Positions 29,574-42,779 are shown, counted from the stretch's first letter. The stretch is DNA of 64,000 bases from Candidatus Absconditabacterales bacterium (GCA_937923605.1 CALDTY010000011.1:1-64000); one strand, 5' to 3'. The notes: a model not told the origin generated them from the sequence alone. Program-made: numbers and translations.

Positions 29574-31115
29574 CTATACTTGTTCAAGTTCGTATCATTC
29601 ATCCATATCTTTTACTATTCGTCATAGATCAATAATTTTGTCTCTTATTGCATCAGCCTCAGTGAAATTACGATCTTTTTTTGCCTCAAAACGTAGTTCT
29701 GCTAATAAGATAACTTCGTCTGGGGCCTTTTTCCTTAATTTAGAACACACTTGGGCAACTGAATCTCTTAGTCATAATTTAAGTATAACATCATCAAAAT
29801 CTAGAATTGATCAAATTATTTCATCCGATGGATTCGATAGATGTTCATAGATACAAGTCATTACTCATACTATGTCTAAGTCATTAGATAAAAAAGTTGC
29901 TAAAACATCAAAAAAAGGTCATGCCTCTCATATTGATCATCCTTGAATAATATGTTGTGAAATTTTCTTAACTAAATTATTTCTTGAGTTTCTTGAAGCC
30001 TCAAGAGTATCCCATGTAAAATCAAGAAAACTTCTATAATGTGCGGTAAAATAGAAATACCTTAAATCTAATGGATCGAATCATTTTTTAACTATTCAAG
30101 GAATACTTAAGTCATCTCACTTTGACTTACTAATCTTTGATCAATCTATTTGAACAAATTGTCAATGCATCCAAGTTTTTACCCATGATCAACTTCATAA
30201 ACAACATTCTGATTGTGCTATTTCATTAGTGTGGTGAACAGGTATATGATCAACTCATCATGTGTGAATATCAATTTCTTCACCAAGTTCTGTAATTGAC
30301 ATAGCGCTGCATTCAATATGTCGTCATGGAAATCAAATACTTGCTAATTCAAGTTCCGTTAATCATTCCTTTCTTACAGTCAATAACTGTTTTGAATATT
30401 TACTTTTTTTAAGAAAAATTTCTTCGTCAAAATTTTTTGTGACGAGTAATGATCAAGAATTAGATCATGCATACACTCGTTCCATTTCTCTTTCACCAAT
30501 ACTTTTTGAAAATTTCCATAATGCAAAATCAGACAAATTCTTTTTCTTTGAACTATCAATTTTAGCTCAATCAACTCTGTGATCAGAATTCATTCATTCA
30601 AAATCTAACTTTGCCAACTTTCAATAGCTTTCTATCTTACTAGTGTCCATATATATTCAATCTCATTCAATCTCATAGGTATATCATTTTTCAGTAAGTG
30701 TATGAATCATTAAAATCTGTTCTTTCATATACTCTGTAGCTCTAGTGTAAACATCAGGCTTAGAAATATTAAGTTTTTCAGAATATACCAAAAAATTGTG
30801 TTCATATTTTCTAGCTAATTCCCATACATTAAGATTTTCCCTAGCTGCTCATTTTAACATCTTGTCATCTCACTGATCTCAGTCATCAGTCAGATGTCAT
30901 ACATCTGTTATATTCATAACATGATTTATAGCATATCATCAGACATGCTCAAGAGTTGATTTTAGTAGATCAACAAAAACGTACTGTCTCATATTTCAAA
31001 TATGAGGATCACTATACACTGTAGGTCAACAACTATATAAAGAAACGTTATCTTCTTTAATAGATTCAAAAAGTTCCTTTTTTCCAGTTAATGTATTATG
31101 AAATGATAGTTTCAT
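29574..31115 (-). CDS. cysS: Cysteinyl-tRNA synthetase
   Basis: MKLSFHNTLTGKKELFESIKEDNVSLYSCGPTVYSDPHIGNMRQYVFVDLL...GFPGRHIECSAMS...HGQFVQIDGSKISKSKGD. Confidence 0.94.
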
Positions 31116-31150
31116 TCAAGATAGCTAATAAGTAAACTACTCAAAATTTA

Positions 31151-31597
31151 TTATTCTCAACAATTTTCTTTAATTTTTGCTGCATATGTTCATGCATAAC
31201 CTTGATAAACTTGAAGGTTTGCTTTGTATGTTTCAACATTCATAGAGAGCAAATCTCTATACTTTTCTTTTGCACTATCTAGAGTATTTCTTGTTGCGCA
31301 TTCACCGTTTTCCATAGTAGATATTAATTCTTTATAGTATCTCTCTAGTTGATGCTTATCTTGCAAGAGATTTCAATCGTCTCAAAATAAGTTTGTTACA
31401 AAAACTTCCGCTCTTTGAAATAAAACTTCTATTCAAGCAAACATTGATGTTCTTTCTGCTGGATTTGATTTTAGATAATTAAAAGCAAACGATAACAAAA
31501 TTATTCAAACTATAAATTCTATTAAATTCATTCTTAACCTAGATTTTCTTTCAGAGAATTTATCTAGATATTCTTGCTCTTTTGTAGAAATATCCAT
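31151..31597 (-). CDS. Hypothetical single-TM protein, 148 aa
   Basis: MDISTKEQEYLDKFSERKSRLRMNLIEFIVGIILLSFAFNYLKSNPAERTSMFAGIEVLFQRAEVF... Confidence 0.6.
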
Positions 31598-31677
31598 CAA
31601 AAATACAATTATATAAACAATTTTGAATACATGACACTATATATAGTTACTAGTTCAATGCAAACCAATAATATTAA

Positions 31678-32373
31678 TTAGAGGACAAGCGCCTGCCCTG
31701 GTTTTAAGACTTTTGGTACTCAATGATTTCATAGCATAACAAGTCTAGCAAACTCAATGTCATCAGCCTTAATTACATCTCGAGTATTATAATGCATCGG
31801 AACTACATACTTAGACTTAATAAGTGAAGCAGCTTCGACAGCATCTTCAACTCACATGGTATATCTGTCTCATATTGGCAAGAAGGCAGCACTCAGTTTC
31901 ATTTTCTCAAGCAATCTCATGTCTGAGAATAATGCAGTATCTCAAGCGTGATAAATTGACTTATTTCATAACGACACAATAACTCATGCAGGAGAATTAC
32001 TATATCAACTTGAAGAATCACCTATTCATCATCAATGTATTGCTTGAAAAAATTTTACAGTATATCATTCGTATTTGACTGATCATCAAATTCATTGAGT
32101 TGATATATTCTTTAGTCAATGTATTTTATCAAAATATAATCATAATTCAAATGTACAAATTACCAAGCAATTTGTAGCTAAGGCTAATTCAACAGTTGAT
32201 CATATATGATCATCATGACCATGAGTCACTATGATTGCATCAATAGAAATATCTAAAAGATTATCATATGTTATATCACATCATTTATTTCATTCTATAA
32301 ACGGATCTATAAGTATTATTTTTTTTTCATCTTGAATTTCGACAAATGAATGTCAGTGAAAAATTATCTCCAT
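31678..32373 (-). CDS. Metal-dependent hydrolase, MBL fold (UPF0173 type)
   Basis: MEIIFHGHSFVEIQDEKKIILIDPFI...IDAIIVTHGHDDHIGSTVELA...KSIYHAGDTALFSDM...PIGDRYTMGVEDAVEAA...VPMHYNT. Confidence 0.92.
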
Positions 32374-32395
32374 AAGAATAAGACAAACAAAAAGA

Positions 32396-32884
32396 TTATA
32401 AAGATTCTAGAAATTTGTCTTTTACGCTCAGATCTCAAATACAAACATAAGCAATTCTATATAGTTCTCTTAAATCTCTATAGGTAACTAAGTTTAGGAC
32501 ATTTCTAATCTGAGCTCGTTTATAAACTCAAGTGAATCATTCTCATTCAATTACTTGTACGCTATCTGGGTCTCAACTATATTCAATAAGAAAGTATGTT
32601 ATATCTTTATCAATTCATATCTTTCAATCATGATTCGTTAATTTCAAAGACAGAGTTTCTAATTTCTTTCTTGCGACCAAAGTATCTTCAGGTAATCCAG
32701 CCTCTTCAGATATTTCTCTTATCGCAGCCTTTTCTTGGGTTTCTCATTTTTGAATTTTTCACTTTGGAGCAATTCGTTCAATCTTCTTTGAAAGCGCAAA
32801 TCTTTTAACCATCAGAAAATGAGGAATATTTGTCTTTTTATCAATATAGTATACAACTCATCCGGCACTAAATACTTTTCACAT
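32396..32884 (-). CDS. NUDIX hydrolase
   Basis: MGKVFSAGGVVYYIDKKTNIPHFLMVKR...GKIQKGETQEKAAIREISEEAG; first Gly of the Nudix box is TGA. Confidence 0.9.
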
Positions 32885-32899
32885 ATAAGTTATGGTAAT

Positions 32900-33391
32900 T
32901 TAAGGTAAAATGATTTTTGATTTCTCTGTAAGATATAATATTATTGTATGCAACAATGGTCAAATCGGTTTTGGTAGGGATTTTGATCGTATAAGCAGAT
33001 TATTAACATTAGTATATATCTCAAGTTTTGCTTCCTTTCTATTTGCTTCAGCGGTCTCTTGAAGATAAATATCACTATCAAATTTATGATCTTCATGCTT
33101 ACTATCTATAGATTCTCCTTTATTTGGATTTGATATTTTTTCAATAGCATCCAATAAATTTTTAGCTTCTTGTTTTGCTCAATCTTTCTCAATTGATTTT
33201 AATCATTCAAGAACTTGTTCATATTCTTGATATTCTCAAGTATTAATGAGTCTCTCTAATTTTGTTAATGCTTTATTATAAGAATCTACGTCAAGATTAT
33301 CTTTTCATTTGATAGAACCTGAAATTGATTCTTTAAGTGTTGACAATAAAGAATCAAATCATTCATCATAATGCAATTTTTCATTATTCAT
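32900..33391 (-). CDS. Hypothetical protein downstream of hrcA, 163 aa
   Basis: MNNEKLHYDEGFDSLLSTLKESISGSIKGKDNLDVDSYNKALTKLERLI...; open with TGA=Gly. Confidence 0.6.
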
Positions 33392-33397
33392 AATAAT

Positions 33398-34075
33398 CTA
33401 GGAATTAGATTGATCAAAAAGTTTTTTTAGAATTCATACATTTCTTTTATGATCAATCCTTGATGGTCAAATAATACATATAACTGAGTCATATCAATTT
33501 ACTTCAAGTTTTCAATACACAATAGATATTATTTTTTCCTCTTGCTCAAGAATAGTATAGTACACCTCTCACCTTTTCATTAGTTTAGCATCTAAAGTCT
33601 GTACTATATCCTTAGATTCAACAAACTTAATAATATGTCTACTAAGCTCATAATCTCACATCAATGATTCCTTTACTAAATTATGAATTCACAATGCATA
33701 GTATTCATCCTCCTTAAGAAATCATACAGCAGCTCAGTCTACAATCTTACCCAACATTTCTACAATTGATCTGAGGTCCTTTCTAGCATAGTTAAGATCA
33801 AATTGCTCATCATTCTTCATTTCTTCTTCAGTAAGATTCAATAGAGCATCCATATAATTTGACATTCACATAAGAGTTGGAACTCTTCAACTACTATTAT
33901 AAGGCTGGTACAATAATCACTCCTTTTCTAGTACATTCAAATATTTTCTTAATGTACTTGGTGCATAGTCGATATCATCTAAAGAATTAAGAAATTTTGA
34001 TCAAATTGGTTCTCATTTACCAATATATTGATCAATAACTAATGATAACAGGTGTTGTAATTTTTCATCATTCAT
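33398..34075 (-). CDS. hrcA: HrcA-like heat-shock transcription repressor
   Basis: MNDEKLQHLLSLVIDQYIGKGEPIGSKFL...YAPSTLRKYLNVLEKEGLLYQPYNSSGRVPTLMGMSNYMD. Confidence 0.8.
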
Positions 34076-34279
34076 AGTAGTGATATTATAACTTTTATAA
34101 GATATCATGCAAGTGCATTTGGTGCTACATAATAATACTATATGCATCAATGACTTTAATTTATATAACAGTTACTATGACTGTAAAATATAGAATGTAA
34201 AATACTTTATAAGACAATATATTGTAAAAAATAATAATCGTATTATAGTCTAAACAGTTTTACTATTATATTACATTAT

Positions 34280-34690
34280 ATGAAATTCATATCATCGAAA
34301 ATGAACCTTATTAAACAAATGAAACTTATTGATGTTTCAATATACAAAACATATTCATTTGCATGTTGACTATTGTTAGCTCATTTATTTCCTTGGTTCA
34401 ATTCAATTAATCCTTTAATATGGTTAATTATTTGACTAGTATTAATAGGATATTTAATGACGTTTACCTATAAAAAAAGATGAGACACAAAATGATACAT
34501 TGAAACAGTGCTATCAAATTTCCGCGAATATTCACTATTAGATGCTTTAGCTTTTGAATTCTGAATGGTTGCCTTTTGATTAGCTCTATATCAATATATA
34601 CCTCAGTTCTGATCAGTTAGTACCTATCGATATTTTGGGATTGTTATTTTTTGATTTGCACGATTAGCTAGTCTCCGAGCTCATAAGTAG
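34280..34690 (+). CDS. Small multi-TM membrane protein, 136 aa
   Basis: MKFISSKMNLIKQMKLIDVSIYKTYSFACGLLLAHLFPWFNSINPLIWLIIGLVLIGYLM... Confidence 0.6.
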
Positions 34691-34838
34691 AAATATTATC
34701 ATTACTGCTTACGTATACTTCTATCCGATACGTAGTATATACAATTCAATTATTTACGATTTTGTAAAGTCATCTTTTGTATGAATTTAGTAATAATTTC
34801 GTATATATATCATATTTGTTTATATAAATTCCATAACC

Positions 34839-36050
34839 ATGAAGAAAATACTATTGTTTGCTAGTTTATTAATAGCTTGAAGTTATCCAGTGCTAGCTAA
34901 CTCTGATGTAGAATCATTGTTAACTGATAATGAAACAGAATTCTGACCAGAATTTATTGAAGCTTTGCGTTTTTCGTATGATAATTGATTAACCAGATTC
35001 AAGACAGTAGATACATTTAGACCGTATGATGAACTAACTAGAGAACAAGCTGCAAAAATTATTTGAGTATTTGCAGAAGAAGTCATGTGACAGAGCAAAA
35101 CAAGTCCTAGAAATTGTGTTTTTAATGACATTGCAGATGCTGACACTAGCTTAAAACAGAATATTGAAGATGCTTGTAAGCTAGGGATTTTTAAATGAAC
35201 ATCTTCTTGAGATTTTTTTCCTAAACAAGCTCTAACTAAAGCTGAGGCAATAGCAGTGATTATTAGAATGTTTAATCAATGATCTTTGGATGAAACTTGA
35301 GATCCTTGGTATATAAACTACTACCTAGAGGCGAGAAATCTTGATCTTACAAAAGAAAAGAATATTTATTCTTTAGAAAGACCTCTTACTAGATACGAAA
35401 TGGTCTTGTTGTTGTATAGATTCCACGTAAAATATTCTCTATTAGAAAAGTTAAACAATAATGTATGACTTATAAATGATGATGATACTATTGCAATTAA
35501 TTCTGTTTGAGACTGAGTTGTAGTGATTAATTCAAATGAATTTTTGGATGAAGATGTAGATGAAATATTAGTTCAAATTGAAGGAAAATATTATTTACTT
35601 AAGAAATCGAATCTTATCTCACAATTTGATGAAGCTTATACTCGATATGGTGATGTATATTTAATTGATTCTATTGATGATAGAGAGTGAACTTATATTT
35701 GAGTATCAACATTTAACTTGGTTAACTGAGTAGTATCAGATGGTAATATTAGACCAACTGAGCTATTTGATCGATATTTTCAAATCGATATTTCAGACAT
35801 AAGACCTTTCTACCAATTAGAACAACTATGAGAATGAGCACCATCAAATTCAAGTTTTGATGTTTCAACAAATGTAGTTACGACAACTGTAGTGTGAAAT
35901 AATAAGAATTCTCTATGTGATTGACTTACAATTCAAGGACAATGCCAGGAAATTCAAAGTTGTTCATGGAGACGTATTGCATGTTCTGCTAACGAGCCAG
36001 TTTACTGATGTATTGAAAAAAATATTGCATTAGACGTAACTTGTGAATAG
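34839..36050 (+). CDS. Secreted SLH-domain protein with Cys-rich C-terminus
   Basis: Signal peptide MKKILLFASLLIAGSYPVLANS; SLH-like FRPYDELTREQAAKIIGVFAEE...CVFNDIADADTSLKQNIEDACKLGIFKG...FFPKQALTKAEAIAVIIRMF; tail with multiple Cys. Confidence 0.8.
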
Positions 36051-36088
36051 AGGCTTGAATATATATGCTAACTTATTAATATGAAATT

Positions 36089-37009
36089 ATGTTAGTTGAA
36101 CCAATTAATAAAAGCAGACCAAAACATTTTACAGAATTTGTAGGTCAAGAACATATAAAGAATGTGCTTCAAACAGCAATTCAAAGCTCAATTACTTCAA
36201 ATCAAGCACTTTGACATATTTTGCTGTCTTGAAAGAGTGGATTTGGAAAAACAACACTTGCAATCATAACTGCTACATCCACAAAATCTAACATTAAAAT
36301 TATTACCTGATATGCAATACATAAGCCATCTGAGTTGATATCATTATTGAATCTTTTACAAGAATGAGATATATTATTTATTGATGAAATTCATAGATTG
36401 AAGGCTCCTGTAGAAGAAGTTCTCTATACTGCAATGGAAGATAATACAATAGATATGATATTACCAGATGGTCATCATATTAAATTACCAATTGAACCAT
36501 TTACTTTGATTTGAGCCACCACAAAGCTTGAATCACTATCAGAGCCTCTTAAAAATAGATTTGTATACCAGTTCCATATGGAACCATATACGTTTGAAGA
36601 AAAGAAACTAATCATTCAAAGATATTTAACACTTCAAAATATTATTTTTTCTGAGGATATTGTAACTGTTATCGCCGATCACATTGCAAACGTACCAAGA
36701 CAAATTGCTAACTTTTGTCATCAACTTAAAGATTACCTTGTAGTACATTCAAAGGACTTAGAAATTACTCATAAAAAGTGGGATGCATTTTGGGATCGAA
36801 CATCATTGGAGAAATGATGAATTACTTTACTACATAAACGCTATCTTAGTATTTTAGAAGAAGCAAACTACTCTCCTGTTGGACTAAAAACCTTATCTGT
36901 AAAACTTTGAATGAGTGAAAAATCTATTGAGAATGATATAGAACCACTTCTATTTGAATTAAATAGAATTGAGAAAACTAATAGATGAAGAGTAATAAAA
37001 GAATTATAA
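36089..37009 (+). CDS. ruvB: Holliday junction branch migration helicase RuvB
   Basis: [22 protein letters not shown]...[16 protein letters not shown]...[24 protein letters not shown]...[19 protein letters not shown]. Confidence 0.93.
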
Positions 37010-37013
37010 TAAA

Positions 37014-37038
37014 AAAACAGCATTTCTGCTGTTTTTTT
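37014..37038. terminator. Terminator hairpin
   Basis: aaaAACAGCAtttcTGCTGTTtttttt. Confidence 0.65.
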
Positions 37039-37054
37039 GATATTGATCTTTTTA

Positions 37055-37846
37055 CTATTCTCAGTCTGGTAATCAAATATTTCTAACATATTTTGATGAA
37101 ACCCATCATTGCTTGTCTCATTCATTTCAATATCTAATTAAATACCAACCGCTTTGTTTATCTAATGCGTCTACAACATCTCATATTCACAATCTTCAAA
37201 TTTCAAAACTATTGGTAGTAGCTCTTTCTCTGATACGTAGGAATCAAACTCTATTCTGCAATACTTGAACTCTAGTATATGCTGTAATGTTCTCTTCCAA
37301 AATCTCATCCAACTTATTCTCTGCTGACTCTTCTTCTATTTCAACTTCTCCTCATGTTAAAATGAGTGGCTGTATATTAGAATCAATCTGTCATGATCAT
37401 ATTATAACTTCATTTGCTCAAGTTTGAACTACAATGTCTTCAACAATTACTTCAGGTTCTTCTCTATTTGGATTAACCAAATCTCTAATCAATGGGTCAT
37501 CGCTATCAATTTCACATCAATACTCATGAAGAGAATCCTCTTGAGCTAATCAAAGAAGAGATTCGTTACAAGCCGTGCCCAATGCTTCACTATCTTCAAT
37601 TTCTGCTCGGTTTCTTACAGTTGTATAGATATTGTTTTTGTAGATACGTTGTATAGTTACATCATCAATACGATCTATAACACACTCCATAAATCATACA
37701 TACTGATTACAAGATTCAATTTGATCATAGGTAACGTATGCGTCATATCTTTCTTCATTCTGATAAGCTCTATTAGGATCAATAGCAAGGGATATAAAAA
37801 CTAATACAAGAAGAAAAATCAATAATCAGATAAATAAATTCTTCAT
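37055..37846 (-). CDS. Membrane-anchored protein with bacterial SH3 domain, 263 aa
   Basis: MKNLFIGLLIFLLVLVFISLAIDPN...; C-term VLQNRVGFLRIRERATTNSFEIGRLGIGDVVDALDKQSGWYLIRYGNEGDKQGWVSSKYV. Confidence 0.78.
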
Positions 37847-37921
37847 GTTTCTGATCAAAAAATAAATATCTTAAGATTAATTATATAATGCTTAAAGTCA
37901 AAACCACTTTCAACTATCCTG

Positions 37922-38752
37922 CTATATTTTTCTTCTCATGAGAAATATAGATATTCATATAATCACTAGTCATAATGACAACATTTGGCTAATATTAAAC
38001 AGAATACTATCTGGTAAATCCTTATAAGATTCAACAAAAAATCTAACTAATCATATACATATAAGATAGAATCAAGAAATATATCATATACGTGCCGTCT
38101 TTCTTTTGATGTAGAAAACATAAAGTAGAAGCCAAACAATAACTAACATTAATCATCACTCTAAAAGACTCTGGAGAATATTAGTATCAACTCTAAGTTG
38201 GGTATCAATAGATTCGTATACCCTGACCAATCAAGTATTTTTGAATACTGTAGCCGCAGTAACTCATATTTCGGTTACTGGCTTTCAAATCAATTCTTGG
38301 TTTAGAGAATTTCAGTATCTTCATAATAAGCTTCAGAGAGGGACAATTAATAATATTAATTCTCATAACATTACAAATTCTTTTCATGTAAATTTGAATT
38401 TCCTTGAAAGATAGATGATTCAGATTATTACTCATATGACACCTCACATATAGCTCATTCATCACTGATTAACCTTTAGTATACTCAAAAGATTGCTAGA
38501 AAATGACTGTCGATCGTAAAAAAGGACGTAACCGAGTCTTCATCATATAATTACTCACAGAATGACTATGATATATATATCATCTAGATGTTGCAGCAAC
38601 ATTTTTCTTAAATTGTCAAACTCATCTCAAAGATTTGCAAAAAATGTTGATCTTGAAATGTAATACAAAAAAGAATATCACACTAAAAATGTGATTAAAT
38701 AGAATAATCAATACCAATATACTGGCCATCAAAATAGTTCAAATGCAACCAT
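37922..38752 (-). CDS. lgt: Prolipoprotein diacylglyceryl transferase
   Basis: MVAFELFGWPVYWYGLFYLITFLVGYSFLYYI...GGRLGYVLFYDRQSF...NQGGMSYMGGVIGVIIGIIYLSRK...GRYGNSLNQELIGKPV...VRVYES...ISGFYLICIGLVRFFVESYKD...ISQMLSLGLVIIG; only visible with TGA=Gly. Confidence 0.88.
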
Positions 38753-38765
38753 ATGTAAGAAAAAA

Positions 38766-40061
38766 CTAGAATTTCTCGAATTCAAGGAAAGGCTTCAGTA
38801 CGTCAGGAACTAATATATCTCAATCTTTATTTTGATAATTTTCAACAATCGCTGCCAATGCTCTTCATAGAGCGACTGCAGTTCAATTCAATGAATGTGC
38901 AAATTCTTTTGCTCAGTTGATTGATACTTTTATATTTGCTCTACGTGTTTGAAAGTCAGTAGTGTTAGACGTACTAGTCACTTCTTTATGTTTTTCAATT
39001 CAAGGAAACCAGGCTTCTAGATCATATTTTTTAGCTGCTGGCGCTCATAAATCTCAAGTGACTATTCACAGTCTAAGGAAAGGTATACCCAATTCAGTAA
39101 AAATTTCCTCTTCGATCTCTCTCAAAAGTTCATGTTCTTTAGCGCTATCTTTTGGATTAACAAAACTGACCATTTCAACTTTATCAAATTGATGTAATCT
39201 AATTAATCACTTAGTGTCTTTTCAATATGTTCATGCTTCTCTACGATAGCAACTGCTAAATCAAACATATCTTAATGGTAATTGATTTTCATCAAATACT
39301 TCATTTGCATGTTGTGCAATCAAGGGAACTTCAGATGTTCAAATTAACCATAAATCATCCTCTTCCCACTCACTTTGTTCAAGTCCTTCTACTTTAGGGT
39401 TAACTCTATATAAGTTAGTTGAGTCATTAGGAAGAAATCAAGTAGCAAATAGAGCATCTTCTTTTACCAGCTGAGGCACAAGTGTCAAATTAAATCACTT
39501 ACTAACAAGCTTATTAGTAACTCGAGTCATAAGAGCAAATTGTAGTTGAGCAAATTGTCCTCTTATGATCTGAAATCTGGATCATGAAATCTTAACTGCT
39601 CTTTCTTGATCCAATAAACCTTTCTCCTCTAATAATTCCCAATGTGGCTTAGGATCAAAATCAAATACTGGTTTCGTTCATATTTCCTCAATAATATAAT
39701 TCTCATCGTCTGTTTTTCAGATTCTTACATCATCAAGAGCTGGATTTGGTATTTGCTTTAACAGTGAAGAGAAAACTGTATGTTCTTTATCATAATCCTT
39801 CTCTAAATTAGCTATTTCAATCTTAAGTCCTTGTACTTGTTCAACTAACTGCCTAAATTCATTACTTCATTTGTCAGTAATTTCTCCAACCGTTTTGGAG
39901 AATTCATTTCTTTTCGCTTTTAATGCATCAATTTTAGTTTGCAGATCTCTTACGTTAGTGTCAGCATCTGAAAACATTTTCCGGTCAATTACTACTCACT
40001 TATTGTTTGCTCAATCAATGTATTTCTGAGGATTCTCTCTATAGTCCTTTAAGTTTATCAT
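38766..40061 (-). CDS. serS: Seryl-tRNA synthetase
   Basis: MINLKDYRENPQKYIDGANNKG...FLPNDSTNLYRVNPK...LWLIGTSEVPLIAQHANEVF...[36 protein letters not shown]. Confidence 0.95.
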
Positions 40062-40203
40062 CTAATCATGTATGAATAAATATCTTTTTTTACTTATTCT
40101 CACGCTAAGTTCAAACTACAATAAAAATAATGATGAGTTTCGTATTGACTAATTGCAACTTAAATCTATAGATTGGTTATCATTAATTAAAATAAATATA
40201 TAT

Positions 40204-40455
40204 ATGAAGCATTCAAAAGAGAACTATGAGGCAATAGCGAAACTAATTTCTAACAAGAATGTTGTTTCCATAAGACAAAACTCTGGAGTACCAGTTGTTG
40301 AAGGTGTATATATTACATCTATTCACAAAGAAACAGAAAACAAAAGTGATAGATATTTACTAGTAGAACATCAAAATGGTATTAGAATACATCCTAATAA
40401 CAAAATATCATTGGATAATGTAAAAGATATCACAACATCTGCTTTGGTGAACTAA
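40204..40455 (+). CDS. Hypothetical protein, 83 aa
   Basis: MKHSKENYEAIAKLISNKNVVSIRQNSGVPVVEGVYITSIHKE...; followed by a strong terminator. Confidence 0.5.
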   Translation: MKHSKENYEAIAKLISNKNVVSIRQNSGVPVVEGVYITSIHKETENKSDRYLLVEHQNGIRIHPNNKISLDNVKDITTSALVN

Positions 40456-40475
40456 GACTATGAAATTTATAACTT

Positions 40476-40509
40476 AAAAGGAGTCGTTAGTATACGACTC
40501 CTTTTTTTC
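40476..40509 (+). terminator. Rho-independent terminator
   Basis: AAAAGGAGTCGTtagtatACGACTCCTTTTTTT. Confidence 0.8.
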
Positions 40510-40525
40510 ATTTTAATAGAAACTA

Positions 40526-41191
40526 TTACTGGAGCGTGTTTTTTATTAACTCAATAAATGATATAATATCTTTTTCATAATGCTGAATAAAATACTTCAG
40601 ATCATCAGTAAATATATTAGGATATTGTTTAATCTCATTCTTAAGGTCCTGTAAATTATAGTATAAGATTCACATTACCTCTTGATCTACATTCTTTACT
40701 CTTCCAGCATATACTCAAAAATACAAATAAACTCTATTAGCAATCTTTATATCCTCGCCATCAATAACTTTATTTAAATGAACTAGATCTGTATCAATAT
40801 GGCTAATAATTGCTATAGTTTTTATATAATCCTTTAGAAGCATTAATCTTTGTTCAAAGTCCTCATCTTCATTTACAACTAAGGAAGGACATTGCAACTC
40901 CTCTACAGTTTCCACCATTACAGTATAATCAACTGGGTCACCATATTGAACATGTCCTCAAACTGTTTTATCCATAAGTCATGGATTATGATTCTTATGT
41001 TTAGCTCTTTTTTGAATAATGAGTTCTCATGACTCATTAAATAGAAGAATATCAACAATACTTACAGCCATTGAAGGTTCTCCTTCTTCTTTAAATTGCT
41101 TCGTTTGCTCTTTGTAAAAATCACTTCTAGAATATCAAACCGATCATTTATGTTTGTTTCAAAGCAATCGAGCTATAATTTGTTCAGACAT
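40526..41191 (-). CDS. NUDIX hydrolase (IPP-isomerase-like), copy 1
   Basis: VSIVDILLFNESGELIIQKRAKHKNHNPGLMDKTVGGHVQYGDPVDYTVMVETVEEL. Confidence 0.75.
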
Positions 41192-41220
41192 ACACAAACA
41201 GATGAATAAAATAGAAACTA

Positions 41221-41883
41221 CTAAACTTTTAAAGCAGTATCATTGATAAATTGATTTATTTGAGTGCGGTATTCAGTAATAAAAAAACTAAAATCGTCAG
41301 TGTACAAATCTGGAAATTTATCCATCTCTGCGTCAATTTCCTTTAGTGAGTATCTCAGTATTCACTTTGCTTCTCTATCTACTGTTCTTGTACTTCAACC
41401 ATATATTCCAAAATACAAATGAAATTTCTTTGGCACTTTTACTCATACTCAATCAAAGATTTGCGTAAATGTATGTACTTCACAATCAACATATCTAATA
41501 AGAGCAACTGTATGCAAATAGTCCTTAAGAACAGAGAATTTGTTCAGGAATTCGTTTCTTCAATGGACAACAAAAGAAGGGACTTCAAGTTCTTGCACAG
41601 TCTCTAGCATGACAGTATGATCAGGAGTGTCTCAGACACGTATATGTCATCAAATTGATTTATCTAGCAAATTTGGATTATGTTTTTTATGTCACGATCT
41701 TTTTTGAACGATAATCTCTCAATCCAAGTTGAATAGAAGAACTTGTATAACCTCAACAGAATTCTTTGGCTCAGTTCATGTGACATGTGAATTCATTATT
41801 TCATCATAGTATTTTTCTCTATCCATCGGATACAACATTCTATTATCCTCATCCATTGGGAATGTGTTTACAAATTCAGACAT
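41221..41883 (-). CDS. NUDIX hydrolase-like, diverged tandem copy 2
   Basis: VEVIQVLLFNLDGEIIVQKRSGHKKHNPNLLDKSIGWHIRVGDTPDHTVMLETVQEL; aligns along most of its length with 40526-41191. Confidence 0.75.
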
Positions 41884-41901
41884 AAAGTACAATATATAAA
41901 A

Positions 41902-42285
41902 TTAGAGTCAATCAATACTCATTGGATTTACAAGTTCTCAAGTTACAGTCTTAACCTTACCTGTTTCATAATTTCAAGAAAGACTACTATTATTAAAACT
42001 TCAATCATCTGAACTATTCTGCATACTGTTAGAATTTGGAAGCATTTCTTGTTTTGACTGAGTTCTTGACATATAGTTTCTAAATCTACTTATTATTATA
42101 GTCAGCAAAATCGGACCAAGAAATACAAAAAACAAGATCAAAGCAAGACTTCATGAATTTGATTGTCATGTAACTATTGAGGGAAACGTAGATTTTATAA
42201 ATGAAATAATATTTCATCAAAAGATAAATACTATAAATATTCACCAAAAAAGTAACTGACTTAAAGCTGATTCTTTCTTCTTCAT
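41902..42285 (-). CDS. Small membrane protein, 127 aa
   Basis: MKKKESALSQLLFWGIFIVFIFGGNIISFIKSTFPSIVTGQSNSGSLALILFFVFLGPILLTIIISRFRNYM... Confidence 0.6.
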
Positions 42286-42373
42286 GGTGTATACTTTATA
42301 AAATATTACTATACTTCTACGACATTTTAAGTATCTTTCAAGTAAGATTTCTTTGTATTCTTGATAATAAAAT

Positions 42374-42766
42374 ATGAGCCCAGAGATTATTCTGATATGA
42401 CTTTGATGAGCAGGCATTTGATTATTTATTGGATTTCTTCTAGCTAAAATTTTTTTCTACCAGAATGTTAAAGGACAGCGTAAGGATGCTGTGAAGAAAT
42501 CAAAGGATGTCACGTTGTGATATGTACATGAAAAACTTGCACCTATACTTCCTAATTTTCCATATAATTACAAAGATTTGACCTTTTTAGGTAAATGAGT
42601 AGATTATGTAGTATTTGATTGATTAAGTGAGTGAAATTTAAAGCAAGTTGTCTTCTTAGAAATTAAATCATGATGATCTAGAATGAATCAAAACGAAAAA
42701 ACAATCAAGAAAATAATTGATTTAAGACGTGTTAAACATGAAGTAATGAGAATAAAAAAACAATAA
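42374..42766 (+). CDS. Membrane-anchored Holliday-junction-resolvase-like endonuclease (PDDEXK-like)
   Basis: MSPEIILIGLWGAGIGLFIGFLLAKIFFYQNVKGQRKDAVKKSKDVTLGYVHEKLAPILPNFPYNYKDLTFLGKGVDYVVFDGL...KQVVFLEIKSGGSRMNQNEKTI. Confidence 0.8.
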
Positions 42767-42779
42767 TTATCTCAATATA

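Noticed and set aside
29638-29850. 70-aa plus ORF
   Set aside because: Antisense to the cysS C-terminal region.
34081-34280. CIRCE operator upstream of hrcA
   Set aside because: No TTAGCACTC-N9-GAGTGCTAA-like sequence; only a weak ACAGT...ACTGT palindrome.
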